From Verrucomicrobiota bacterium (GTDB lineage Bacteria; Verrucomicrobiota; Verrucomicrobiia; Opitutales; Opitutaceae): 64,000 nucleotides of DNA. This document shows, one piece after another, positions 9,395 to 17,919 of the stretch (its first letter is position 1; each line of letters begins with the position of its first letter). The DNA lies in NCBI GenBank assembly GCA_016222805.1, contig JACRQG010000007.1, forward strand, positions 558,001 to 622,000, given 5' to 3'. The notes beneath the pieces are model-generated. The model did not search any database. It was not told the DNA's origin and saw nothing but the letters and a program-made list of their open reading frames with translations. A program made the translations under genes and the position numbers.

Positions 9395-9496
9395 GGCGGG
9401 GAAGAGAGCGGTTCGCCCCGCGGGGGGCAGCCCCAACGAAGGGCGGACGGTCCGGCAGGGCTTCGTTCGCGGGAGTGCCGCGTCGTGGGTGCGACC

Positions 9497-9733
9497 TCAG
9501 GAATCGAGGCGGCGGGCCGGCACCTCGGTGGCCTTGATGTCGATCACCTCGCCCTGGGCCGGTGGCGGCGGCGCCGGGTTGCGGCCAAAGCGGACCGAGG
9601 CGGGTTTGCCGCGGAGCCGGAGGTAACCGTAGACGAGCAGGCCGATGATCGCGACGCCGAGCGCAAACAGCAGGCTCGCGGCCATCGCCACCGCGGTGAC
9701 GAGTCCGGCCAACACGATCTTCAGTAGGCGCAT
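9497..9733 (-). CDS. small single-pass membrane protein of unknown function
   Basis: 78 residues from the ATG at MRLLKIVLAG. One long hydrophobic segment (about residues 4-42, LVTAVAMAASLLFALGVAIIGLLVYGYL) may span the membrane once or as a hairpin. A basic stretch follows, then a Pro-rich tail (NPAPPPPAQGEVIDIKATEVPARRLDS). No family recognised. The start was placed here because upstream codons lack coding character. Its gene lies 102 nt upstream of the esterase gene on the same strand and is divergent from the TonB receptor gene. Confidence 0.6.
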   Translation of the reverse strand: MRLLKIVLAGLVTAVAMAASLLFALGVAIIGLLVYGYLRLRGKPASVRFGRNPAPPPPAQGEVIDIKATEVPARRLDS

Positions 9734-10022
9734 GGAAAATATCTTCGGTCCATTCCGCCAAAGATGCAATGCGATCGGCGGGGTTGAGATCGGATTTTCT
9801 GCCGGGGAGCGCACGGCCTCGTTCGATCCCCTGGTTGCGATTCACCGCCCAGGCGGGAAAGGCACGGCCGGTCGGGGCGGCCGCCTCGGTGCCTTTCGTG
9901 ACTGCCTCCGGCTGGTCCGCTGCGAGTATTTCGTTGTCGGGGCCGGCGCGAAACCTACGATGGCGCGTCTGCCCGCGGCGCCGACCTCTGCCGGCATCGC
10001 GGCGATCGCTGCGAACCCTGCC

Positions 10023-13000
10023 ATGAACTACCTCCCCTGCCGTTTCGTCCCTCCGCCCTTCCGGGCCGGGATTGTCTTACTGAGCGCCTTCCTGACGCTG
10101 CTGGTTCCGCTCCTGGCCCAGTCGGCCGGGACGGGAACGATCGAAGGCCGGGTCTTCGACCCGCGCCGCGGTGAATACGTGGAGAATGCGCGGATCACCC
10201 TGGAGGGCACGGGCCGCCAGGTGTTCACCGACGCCACGGGCTATTACTCGATTCCCAACGTGCCGGCGGGCACGGTGAGGCTGGCGATCTTCTTCACGGG
10301 CCGCGGGACGCAGACCGAGCAGGTGAGCGTGACCGCCGGCGATCGCGTGGTGCGCGACGTCAACCTGACGGCCGCCGGAGCCGCCAAGGAGGGCGCGGAG
10401 GTCGTAAAGCTCGATGCGTTCGTCATCTCCTCGTCGAAGGAGATGGAGGGGGCGGCCATCGCGATCAACGAGCAGCGCTTCGCGAGCAACATCATGCAGG
10501 TCGTCTCGGCGGATGAATTCGGGACGATCGCGGACGGCAGCATCGGCGAGTTCATGAAGTTCCTGCCGGGCATCACCGCGGACTACACCGGCGGCGACGC
10601 GCGCCGGTTCTCGATCAACGGCGTGCCCGAGGACAACGTGCCGATCTCGATGGGCGGTTTCGAGATGGCGAGCGCCGCCGGCGCCGGCACGCGGCGGGCG
10701 GTTGAGCTCGATCAGGTGTCGATCAACAACGTCGCGCGGATCGAAATCAACCGCGCACCCACGCCGGAGTCGCCGGGTGCCGCGCTGGCGGGCACGGTGA
10801 ATTTCGTGCCGCGCAGCGCCTTCGAGCGCAACAAGCCCTCCTACAGTTACAACGTCCAATGGATGTTCAAGGATGCCGAACCCGCCTTCAAGAAGACGCC
10901 GGGACCGCGCTGGGGCGAATACTCGCGCAAGGTGGATCCCGGCTTCGACGTCTCGGCGATCGTGCCGGTCTCGAAGACGTTCGGATTCAGCGTCTCGGCC
11001 GGGTACTCGCTGCAGTACACGCCGCAGCCCGCGGCCGGCATCCAGTGGCGCGGGGTCGGGGCCGTGACCAACCAGCCGGTGACCTACACCGGCACCGGCT
11101 CCTTCTACCCCGACACCACGCCGGACAACCCCTACGCGACCAACTTCAACTGGCGCGACAGCGGCAAACACACGACGCGGCACTCCTTCTCCACCACGAT
11201 CGACTGGAGGCCGGCCCGCCACGACCGGCTGTCCTTTGGTTTTCAATACGGCATGCTGAAGGAGAACTTCGCCACCCGCACGCAGACCTTCATCATCAAT
11301 CGCATCACGCCCGGCAACTGGGGCCCGACGCACAGCTGGGGCCAGTTCCCGACCTTCCCGACGACGGGCACCGCGCTCAACTCGGGTCAGATCGAAATCA
11401 CCAACGGCGGCCGCATCCGCCCGGGGCGCACCGTCTCCCCCTCGCTCCGCTGGCTGCACGAAGGGCCGCTCTGGAAGAGCGACGCCGGCGTCTCCTACGG
11501 CCACTCGCGCATCCACTACCAGGACATCGACCTTGGCGCGTTCAACGCCATGACGATCCGGCGGACGCACGTGCAGGTGCTGTTCGACGACATCTTCTAC
11601 CTCCGGCCCAACGCGATCACCGTGCGCGATCACCAGGGCCGGCCGGTGGACTGGACCGATCTCGACAGCTATTCGATCGTCAACGCCAACAGCAACCGCC
11701 AGATCACCTACGACACCGTCCGGCAGGCCTATTACAACCTGCGGCGCGACCTGATGGTGCGGAGCGTTCCCGTCTCGCTGAAGGCGGGCTTCGACGTGCG
11801 CAACAAGGCCCGCGATCTCCGCGGCCCCGGAGGCAATCTCGAGACCTACACGTACGTCGGCGCCGACGGCCGCGCCAGCACCACGCCGTTCACGCAGGCC
11901 GGCCTCGTCAACGACGACAGCCCCGGCCGCTTCCTCGACGAGGCGTTTTCGCAGCGGATCCCGGATTTCGGTCTGCCGCGCCAGGAACACGTCGACAACA
12001 AGAAGCTCTGGCAGGACTATGTGGCCAATCCCCTGCACTGGACGCGCAACGCCGCGACGGACTACTCGGCCCTGACCCGGTTTTCGCGTCGCGCCGAGGA
12101 ATGGATCTCCTCCCTCTTCCTCCGCGGCGATGCCACCTTCTTCAGCCACCTGAAGGTCGTGACCGGCGTTCGCGCCGAGCAGACGAACATCGAGGCCGAG
12201 GGGCCGCTCACCGACGTGACGCGCGGCTACCTGCGCGACGCCAACGGGAACGTCGTGCGCAACGCGGCGGGTACGCCGCAGCCGTTCGCGCCCACCACCT
12301 CGCTCGAATACGCGCAGGCCACGGTCCTCGATCGCGGCTACCGGGCGAAGAAGGAGTACCTCCGGCTCTTCCCCAGCCTCAACGTCAGCTACAACCTCCG
12401 CGACAACTTGATCGCCCGCGCCGCGTACTACCAGACGGTCGGCCGGCCCGATTTCAACCAGTACGCCGGCGGCCTCACGCTGCCCGACACGGAGCTGCCG
12501 ACCCCCAACGTCAGCAACGCGACACGCATCCAGGTGAACAACGTCTCGATCAAGGCCTGGCAGGCGGAGTCCTACATGGCCCGGCTGGAGTACTACTTCG
12601 GCAACATCGGCCAGTTGTCGGTCGCGTATTTCGTCCGCGACTACGAGAACATGTTCGGCAACGTCACCGCTCCGGTCACCTCCGAGTTCCTCGCGGCCTA
12701 CGATCTCGATCCGGACACCTACGGCATCTACGAGGTCGTCACGCAGTTCAACGTGCCCGGCGTGATTCGCACCAAGGGCATCGAGGTTGACTACCGCCAG
12801 CAGCTCACGTTTCTGCCCAACTGGGCGCGTGGGCTGAACTTCACCGCGAACTTCAGTTCCCAGCGGGGCAAGAACACCTATGACTACTTCCAGAACATGA
12901 TCCCCTTCAACGTGAACTGGGGGCTCAGCCTGGTGCGGCCGAAGTTCAACCTCCGGATCAACGAAAACTACCGCGGGATCCAGCGCCGCGCGCTGGTGAC

Positions 13001-13235
13001 CGGCCGCAGCATCGAGGGCGGCACCTACAACTACCGGCCCAAGCGGCTCTACATCGACGTGAGCGGCGAATACTTCCTCCGACGCTCGCTCGGTCTCTTC
13101 CTTTCGATCCGCAACATCGGTGGGGCGACGGAGGACTCGAAGATCTACGGGCCGAGCACTCCCCGGTACGCGAGATTCCGCCAGCGTGACGACTACGCCT
13201 CGCTCTGGACGATTGGCGTGAAGGGCACGTTTTGA
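10023..13235 (+). CDS. TonB-dependent receptor with N-terminal carboxypeptidase-regulatory-like domain
   Basis: 1070 residues if started at MNYLPCRFVPPPFRAG; an in-frame ATG at 9960 is an alternative. A hydrophobic signal (IVLLSAFLTLLVPLLAQ) precedes a CarboxypepD-reg-like domain (GTIEGRVFDPRRGEYVENARITL ... GYYSIPNVPAGTVRLAI). A TonB-box-like DAFVISS comes next, then the plug (INEQRFASNIMQVVSADEF, GEFMKFLPGITADY, RIEINRAPTPESPGAALAGTVNFV) and a long 22-strand-type barrel ending in the aromatic SLWTIGVKGTF. It is an outer-membrane active importer energised by TonB-ExbB-ExbD. The oxidoreductase 13 nt downstream suggests a sugar-derived ligand, but this is inference. There is no SusD-like partner. 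Confidence 0.92.
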   Translation: MNYLPCRFVPPPFRAGIVLLSAFLTLLVPLLAQSAGTGTIEGRVFDPRRGEYVENARITLEGTGRQVFTDATGYYSIPNVPAGTVRLAIFFTGRGTQTEQVSVTAGDRVVRDVNLTAAGAAKEGAEVVKLDAFVISSSKEMEGAAIAINEQRFASNIMQVVSADEFGTIADGSIGEFMKFLPGITADYTGGDARRFSINGVPEDNVPISMGGFEMASAAGAGTRRAVELDQVSINNVARIEINRAPTPESPGAALAGTVNFVPRSAFERNKPSYSYNVQWMFKDAEPAFKKTPGPRWGEYSRKVDPGFDVSAIVPVSKTFGFSVSAGYSLQYTPQPAAGIQWRGVGAVTNQPVTYTGTGSFYPDTTPDNPYATNFNWRDSGKHTTRHSFSTTIDWRPARHDRLSFGFQYGMLKENFATRTQTFIINRITPGNWGPTHSWGQFPTFPTTGTALNSGQIEITNGGRIRPGRTVSPSLRWLHEGPLWKSDAGVSYGHSRIHYQDIDLGAFNAMTIRRTHVQVLFDDIFYLRPNAITVRDHQGRPVDWTDLDSYSIVNANSNRQITYDTVRQAYYNLRRDLMVRSVPVSLKAGFDVRNKARDLRGPGGNLETYTYVGADGRASTTPFTQAGLVNDDSPGRFLDEAFSQRIPDFGLPRQEHVDNKKLWQDYVANPLHWTRNAATDYSALTRFSRRAEEWISSLFLRGDATFFSHLKVVTGVRAEQTNIEAEGPLTDVTRGYLRDANGNVVRNAAGTPQPFAPTTSLEYAQATVLDRGYRAKKEYLRLFPSLNVSYNLRDNLIARAAYYQTVGRPDFNQYAGGLTLPDTELPTPNVSNATRIQVNNVSIKAWQAESYMARLEYYFGNIGQLSVAYFVRDYENMFGNVTAPVTSEFLAAYDLDPDTYGIYEVVTQFNVPGVIRTKGIEVDYRQQLTFLPNWARGLNFTANFSSQRGKNTYDYFQNMIPFNVNWGLSLVRPKFNLRINENYRGIQRRALVTGRSIEGGTYNYRPKRLYIDVSGEYFLRRSLGLFLSIRNIGGATEDSKIYGPSTPRYARFRQRDDYASLWTIGVKGTF

Positions 13236-13248
13236 TCTCACTCCTCCG

Positions 13249-14583
13249 ATGAAAAATTCGCCGCTCACCCGCCGCCGCTTCCTCCAATCCACCGCCGCCA
13301 CCGCCGGCGCGATCTCGTTTCCGCACGTGCTACGGAGCCAGCAGGGCACCTCGCCCAACGCGCGGTTGAATGTCGCCTGCGTCGGCGTGGGCGGGCGGGG
13401 GGCGGCCGCCGTCGGGGCGATGAAGGACGAGAACCTCGTGGCGCTGTGCGACGTAGACGAGGCCCGCGCGTCCCGCACCCTCAAGGCCCAGGCCGGGGTG
13501 CCGTATTTCCGCGATTACCGGAAGATGCTCGATCAACTGGCGAACCGGATCGATGCCGTCACGGTGTCGACGCCGGATCACATGCACTATCCGATCGCGA
13601 TGGCCGCGATGGCGCTCGGGAAGCACGTCTTTGTCGAGAAGCCGATGGCGCACACGATCTGGGAAGCGCACCAGATGGCGAAGATTGCGCGGGAAAAGAA
13701 ACTCGCGACCCAGATGGGCAACCAGGGCCATGCCGGCGAAGGCATCCGCCTGCTCAAGGAGTGGTACCAGGCCGGGGTCTTCGGCGAGGTGCTGGAAATC
13801 CACACTTGGACCGATCGCCCGATCTGGCCCCAGGGCGTGAAGGCGCCCGACCACAGCAAGTTCCGCCCGGTCGTGCCCGCGACCCTCGACTGGGATGTCT
13901 GGCTCGGCGTGGCTCCCGCCCGGGCCTATGACCCCGCCTACCTGCCGTTCAATTGGCGCGGGTTTTGGGATTTCGGCACCGGCGCCCTGGGCGACATGGG
14001 CTGTCACATGATGGATGCGTTCTGGGCGCTGGATCTTCCAGCCCCCGCGACCGTCGAGGCCTCTTCGGCGGGCCAGACCGATATCAGCGCGCCGACCGCC
14101 TCGGTGGTCACGTACCAATTCCCGGCGCGCGGCAAGCACCCGTCGCTCAAGTGGGTGTGGTACGACGGCAAGCTCGAGCCGGTCCTCCCGCCGGAGTTCG
14201 AAGAGGGACGCAAGTTCCCGGACAACGCCACGTTCATCCTCGGCACGAAGGCGTCGGCCATCGCCGATCCGAATTACTTCACCCTTCGCCTCATGCCGGA
14301 AAAGCGGATGCAGGAGATGGCGCCCTCGCTCCCACCCAAGACGATTCCACGCATCCCCGGCGGAAATCACTTCGCCGAGTGGATTCGGGCCTGCAAGGGA
14401 GGCGAGCCGGCGGGAGCGAACTTCGACTACTCGGCGCGCCTCACCGAGATGGTGCTGCTGAGCAACGTGGCCGTCCGCGCCCGCCGGAAGATCGAGTGGG
14501 ATGGCGTCGCCCGAAAGGTGACCAATGTCGCCGCCGCCAACGCCTTCCTGACAAAGGAGTACCGCCCGGGCTTCGGGGTCTGA
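13249..14583 (+). CDS. Tat-exported Gfo/Idh/MocA family oxidoreductase
   Basis: 444 residues. The N-terminus MKNSPLTRRRFLQSTAATAG is a twin-arginine signal, so the enzyme is exported folded, probably with its nicotinamide cofactor bound. Rossmann motifs: NVACVGVGGRGAAAVGAM (GxGGRG), DAVTVSTPDHMHYPIAMAAM, GKHVFVEKPMAHTIWEAH (EKP) and QMGNQGHAGEG. The second domain has GFWDFGTGALGDMGCHMMDAFWAL. These features match the exported glycoside-processing-type members common in Bacteroidetes and Verrucomicrobia, of which some are retaining or inverting glycosidases using NAD transiently. It follows the TonB receptor by 13 nt and is probably co-transcribed. Confidence 0.9.
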   Translation: MKNSPLTRRRFLQSTAATAGAISFPHVLRSQQGTSPNARLNVACVGVGGRGAAAVGAMKDENLVALCDVDEARASRTLKAQAGVPYFRDYRKMLDQLANRIDAVTVSTPDHMHYPIAMAAMALGKHVFVEKPMAHTIWEAHQMAKIAREKKLATQMGNQGHAGEGIRLLKEWYQAGVFGEVLEIHTWTDRPIWPQGVKAPDHSKFRPVVPATLDWDVWLGVAPARAYDPAYLPFNWRGFWDFGTGALGDMGCHMMDAFWALDLPAPATVEASSAGQTDISAPTASVVTYQFPARGKHPSLKWVWYDGKLEPVLPPEFEEGRKFPDNATFILGTKASAIADPNYFTLRLMPEKRMQEMAPSLPPKTIPRIPGGNHFAEWIRACKGGEPAGANFDYSARLTEMVLLSNVAVRARRKIEWDGVARKVTNVAAANAFLTKEYRPGFGV

Positions 14584-14636
14584 GCGGAGCCGGAAGGGGC
14601 GTGGCCGGCGGTTTGGGCTGAACCACGTCAAGGGTG

Positions 14637-14678
14637 GGCGCGACGACCTCGTCGCGCCGCGGGGCGGGGGCGCCCCGC
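14637..14678. repeat. double-hairpin GC repeat, copy 1
   Basis: Two adjacent perfect hairpins: 14637-14658 has a 10-bp stem (GGCGCGACGA with its complement, loop CC), and 14659-14678 has an 8-bp stem (GCGGGGCG / CGCCCCGC, loop GGGG). The same two-hairpin order recurs at 15309-15348, and the second hairpin recurs near 60584. Copies 1 and 2 flank the exbD-like gene. Confidence 0.75.
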
Positions 14679-14771
14679 CAGCAAGTGCGCGTCGAAAGCG
14701 CCGGGAGGGAGCGAATCGGGGCCAAGATCCGGCGTCCTGGATCGTTGATCCTGGCAGAGGACCTTCCCGCC

Positions 14772-15212
14772 ATGACCACTCCCAACTCCTTCGACCTGCC
14801 CGAATCCCGGCCGCCGCGGGTGGAGATCATCCCGCTGATCGACGTCATCTTCTTCCTCCTCGCGACGTTTGTCCTCTTCACGCTGTCGCTGGAGAAGATT
14901 CGGGCCATCGATGTGGAACTGCCGAAGGCCGGCACGGCGGGGGACGAGACCGGCACGCTCTTCCTGCAGGCCGCCGAGGGCGGGGTCTACTATTGGAAGG
15001 AAGGCTCCAGTGGGCGGGCGGAGCCGATTTCGGCCGTCGAATTGCCCGGGCGGTTGCGTGATTACAAGGGACGGGCGACCGTGCCGCGGGTTTTCATCCG
15101 CAGCGACGGCAAGGCCAGGCTCGGGTCGGCGGTGGTCCTTTTCGACGAGGTCCGCAAGGCCGGGATCCGGCAGGTGTCGGTGGAGACCTCGGCCAGCGCG
15201 CCAGGAAGCTGA
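14772..15212 (+). CDS. ExbD/TolR-family biopolymer transport protein, orphan
   Basis: 146 residues from the ATG at MTTPNSFDLPES. One transmembrane helix near residues 20-42 contains the family motif PLIDVIFFLLATFVLF with the essential intramembrane Asp. A periplasmic ExbD/TolR domain follows (DVELPKAG ... VPRVFIRSDGKARLGSAVVLFDEVRKAGIRQVSVET). The protein would form the proton-conducting motor with an ExbB-like partner to energise TonB, but no ExbB/TolQ or TonB gene is present nearby. The upstream frame is open for 46 more codons through a hairpin repeat and was not used. The gene is flanked on both sides by double-hairpin repeats. Confidence 0.85.
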   Translation: MTTPNSFDLPESRPPRVEIIPLIDVIFFLLATFVLFTLSLEKIRAIDVELPKAGTAGDETGTLFLQAAEGGVYYWKEGSSGRAEPISAVELPGRLRDYKGRATVPRVFIRSDGKARLGSAVVLFDEVRKAGIRQVSVETSASAPGS

Positions 15213-15308
15213 GAACACGGGGCCAAGGTGGCCGCACCGCCCCTTCCGAGAGGTGGTCTCCAGCCGGAACGATGCAGTCGAAGTCGACGCGCACCGCAGC
15301 AATGTAGC

Positions 15309-15348
15309 CGCGACGACCTCGTCGCGGAGCGGGGCGCGGTCGCCCCGC
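15309..15348. repeat. double-hairpin GC repeat, copy 2
   Basis: Hairpin 15309-15326 (CGCGACGA / TCGTCGCG, loop CC) is followed by hairpin 15329-15348 (GCGGGGCG / CGCCCCGC, loop CGGT) and a CCACAGG tail. It matches copy 1 at 14637-14678 in order and orientation. It lies in the 298-nt gap between the exbD-like and rhomboid-like genes, where no gene was seen. Confidence 0.75.
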
Positions 15349-15510
15349 CCACAGGCCACCGTTTCGTCAGTGGACTCCCGCAGGTGCGTCAGCCCGACTG
15401 CATGGTTCCGGCTCCAGAGCGGTGGCCGGGGGATCGGAAGATACTCCCGGTTTGGTGCCGGTCACAGCTTGCCGAGGCTGCGAGGGCGCCTCAACGTGCG
15501 GGCAGGGAAC

Positions 15511-16371
15511 ATGAGTCGATACGGCTTCGGAATCACAGACGATCATCAACCCGTCACGTGGTGGCGCGGGTATCCGATTTTTGCGGCCCATTTCATCGTG
15601 GTCGTCTTCTGCGCCTCCATGCTGCTGACCACGGTGATGCTCTTCGCCGGGGTCGGACACTGGCTGGGGTGGCTGGCGTTCGACAGTGCGCTCGTGCTGC
15701 GAGGCCAGGTGTGGCGGATCCTCACCTACGGCCTCGTCAATCAGCCGAGCATCGAGTTCGCCCTCGATATGCTGATGATCGTGTGGTTCGGCCGGGAGGT
15801 GGAGCAGCATTTTGGCCGGCGGCGGTTCTTCGGGCTGTACGCGGGGATCTACCTCGTGACGCCGGTGTTGTTCAGCCTGCTCGGCTTCTGGACTCCGCGC
15901 ACGTTTGCCGGTGAGACCGGGGCGTTTGCGCTGTTCGTGGCGTTTGCGACCCTCCACCCCAACGCGCCCCTGCTGTTCAACATCCTCGCCAAGTGGGCCG
16001 CCCTCGTGTTGGTGGGGATCTTCGCGCTCATGGCTCTCGCGGCTCGCAATTGGGTGCAGTTGATCGAGTTGGGGGCCACGTGCGGGCTGGCCTACGGCTT
16101 TGTCCGCTGGCAACAGGGTGAACTGCGCCTGCCGTCGTGGGGCCTGCGGAAACGGCAACCGCCACTGCGCGTGCTGCCGGACCTTCCGGCGGGAGGGTCG
16201 GCGGATCCCAAAGGCCCGGGTGCTGCGGGGGCGGGGGGTGCGATGGCCGAAGTCGACGCCTTGTTGGACAAGATCGCGCGCTCGGGCATCCGCAGCCTGA
16301 CCGCAGAGGAGCGGGCGCGCCTGGAGGCGGCGCGGGCTGACCTGCTCAAACGGGACGCCGGGCGGCGCTGA
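15511..16371 (+). CDS. rhomboid-family membrane protein, predicted catalytically inactive
   Basis: 286 residues from the ATG at MSRYGFGITDD. About six membrane segments fit the rhomboid fold: FAAHFIVVVFCASMLLTTVMLF, the loop ALVLRGQVWRILTYGLVNQP, ALDMLMIVWFGREVEQHFGRRRF, the YAGIYLVTPVLFSLLG helix, and two more. The usual nucleophile motif GxSG reads GETG (in FAGETGAFALF), and the TM6 His motif (AHLGG-like) reads IELGATCGL, so neither Ser nor His is present. The C-terminal piece AEVDALLDKIARSGIRSLT with EERARLEAARADLLKR resembles the small helical domain (DUF6576-like) found at the end of many rhomboids. It is probably a pseudoprotease. Confidence 0.75.
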   Translation: MSRYGFGITDDHQPVTWWRGYPIFAAHFIVVVFCASMLLTTVMLFAGVGHWLGWLAFDSALVLRGQVWRILTYGLVNQPSIEFALDMLMIVWFGREVEQHFGRRRFFGLYAGIYLVTPVLFSLLGFWTPRTFAGETGAFALFVAFATLHPNAPLLFNILAKWAALVLVGIFALMALAARNWVQLIELGATCGLAYGFVRWQQGELRLPSWGLRKRQPPLRVLPDLPAGGSADPKGPGAAGAGGAMAEVDALLDKIARSGIRSLTAEERARLEAARADLLKRDAGRR

Positions 16372-16464
16372 CGCGGCGTCATCCTGAAAACGCGCCCAGT
16401 CCGCGCAGCGGCGGGCGCGGCAAGTGGAAGGGGATCCGAAGCGGGACCCGCGCCGACCGCGCTT

Positions 16465-17772
16465 CTATCCGTAGAGTTCCCGGCCGACGCGTCGCGCCCG
16501 AGAGTGCAGCGTGGTCGGAAGTTGCGACGGGAACGGCCAGCGACGCCGCGCGGCGAGCGTTTGGGCCAGTGGCAGGACTCCGCGCAGCAGGCGCTGGATC
16601 TCAGCGACCGAGACGTTTTCAAGCGAGTCGTGACCGCTGTGGTGCTGCCAGCGCCCACCAGGGAAATTGGTCCGCATGAACCAGAGCGAGGGAATCCCCG
16701 CGCGGTTGAAGGGAAAATGGTCGGAGAACGGCGTGAGTTCCGGCTGCAGCGCGACATCCAGTCCGCCGGCGGCGAGTTGGGCCGCGACGTACCGACCGAG
16801 CGTCGGCGCGCCGGCGACGGACAGGACAAAGTGGCCGAGGGGCGACGCGACGCTGTCGAAATTGATGACCAGGCCGGTGTCACGGGGCGTGACATGGTGC
16901 TGGCGGACATAGGCCGACGAACCGACCGACAACTGCTCCTCGGTCCCAAACGAGATGAATCGGACGGTGCGGAGCCGGGTCCGCGGACGGGAACTGCCCA
17001 ACACCCGCGCCAGCGCGAGGAGGCAAACCACCCCGGAGGCGTTGTCGTCGGCACCGACGTTGTTGCACTGGGTGTCGTGGTGGGCGGTAAACACCACGGC
17101 GGGGAGGGTGGGGTCGCTCCCGGGCAGCTCGGCGATGACGTTCTGGGAGGCGGCAGGCCGGAAATCGACTGCCACGCGCACCTTCAACTCGGTTACCCCT
17201 TCCCGCCGCCAGCGCCACGCGTCGAGATAGGGCACCGCCACGGTGGGCAGCATCCCGTGCTCGCGGGCCCAGTATGGATACACGCCGTCGTTCTTGGCCC
17301 ACGTGAAGGGCAGGCGGTCATCCACGTGAATGACGGCGCGGGGGGCGGCGGCGATCAGCTGGCGATGGATCGCCAGCGAGGTCGGGAGCGGCCCGAATAC
17401 GGCAAGAATCTTCCCGCGCAGGCTCCCGGGACGCAGGGCCCGGGCGCCTTCCGGCAACTCCAGCCACGCCAGTTCGCCGCGCACGTCTCGTTCACCCGGG
17501 GTTGAAGGCGCGCCGACCAGCGGGCGCGCTTCGACGCGCCGCCAGCCACGACCCTTCGGTTCGCTCACCTCGGCCTTGGCCGCCCGCAGGCTGAAACACG
17601 GAAAGAGCTGGATGGCGACCTGGTCGAGGCCGGCCTCGTTCAGGCGATGGGCCACGAATCCCGCCGCCCGCGCTTCCTCGACGGTACCGGCCCGTCGCTC
17701 GCCAATCGTCTCGCACAACATCCGCCAATCGCTCCAGAGGGTGTCGGCGTCGAGTGAAGGTAGCTTCGGCAT
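16465..17772 (-). CDS. M28 family zinc metallopeptidase
   Basis: 435 residues from the ATG at MPKLPSLDADTL. The C-terminal half has the M28 metal ligands in order: VVFTAHHDTQ (His; Asp next), NNVGADDNASGVV (bridging Asp), SFGTEEQLSVGS (catalytic Glu pair), NFDSVASP (Asp) and WQHHSGHDSLENV (final His). An inserted domain between residues ~90 and 200 resembles a PA-type segment. Members are aminopeptidases or carboxypeptidases. No clear signal peptide is visible, so location is uncertain. Starts divergently from the PLC/GDPD-like gene. Confidence 0.88.
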   Translation of the reverse strand: MPKLPSLDADTLWSDWRMLCETIGERRAGTVEEARAAGFVAHRLNEAGLDQVAIQLFPCFSLRAAKAEVSEPKGRGWRRVEARPLVGAPSTPGERDVRGELAWLELPEGARALRPGSLRGKILAVFGPLPTSLAIHRQLIAAAPRAVIHVDDRLPFTWAKNDGVYPYWAREHGMLPTVAVPYLDAWRWRREGVTELKVRVAVDFRPAASQNVIAELPGSDPTLPAVVFTAHHDTQCNNVGADDNASGVVCLLALARVLGSSRPRTRLRTVRFISFGTEEQLSVGSSAYVRQHHVTPRDTGLVINFDSVASPLGHFVLSVAGAPTLGRYVAAQLAAGGLDVALQPELTPFSDHFPFNRAGIPSLWFMRTNFPGGRWQHHSGHDSLENVSVAEIQRLLRGVLPLAQTLAARRRWPFPSQLPTTLHSRARRVGRELYG

Positions 17773-17919
17773 GCGTTGGCTATTGGCCGAGGAAAAGCGA
17801 CCGGGTGCAAGCTCCGATGCGTGGGGTCCCGGGTCGAGACGGGCGCGGCCCGGTCGTCCGGCGGCTCTCACCTTTGCAGGGTTGTTTCCGTCCGCCGGGG
17901 ACGTTCACTGGGAGGTCCC

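Noticed and set aside
9960-13484. Very long antisense open frames, such as 10077-13484 minus and 57058-60222 minus
   Set aside because: They oppose genes with clear domains, and their translations are Arg/Gly/Val/His/Asp-rich shadows typical of high-GC coding sequence.
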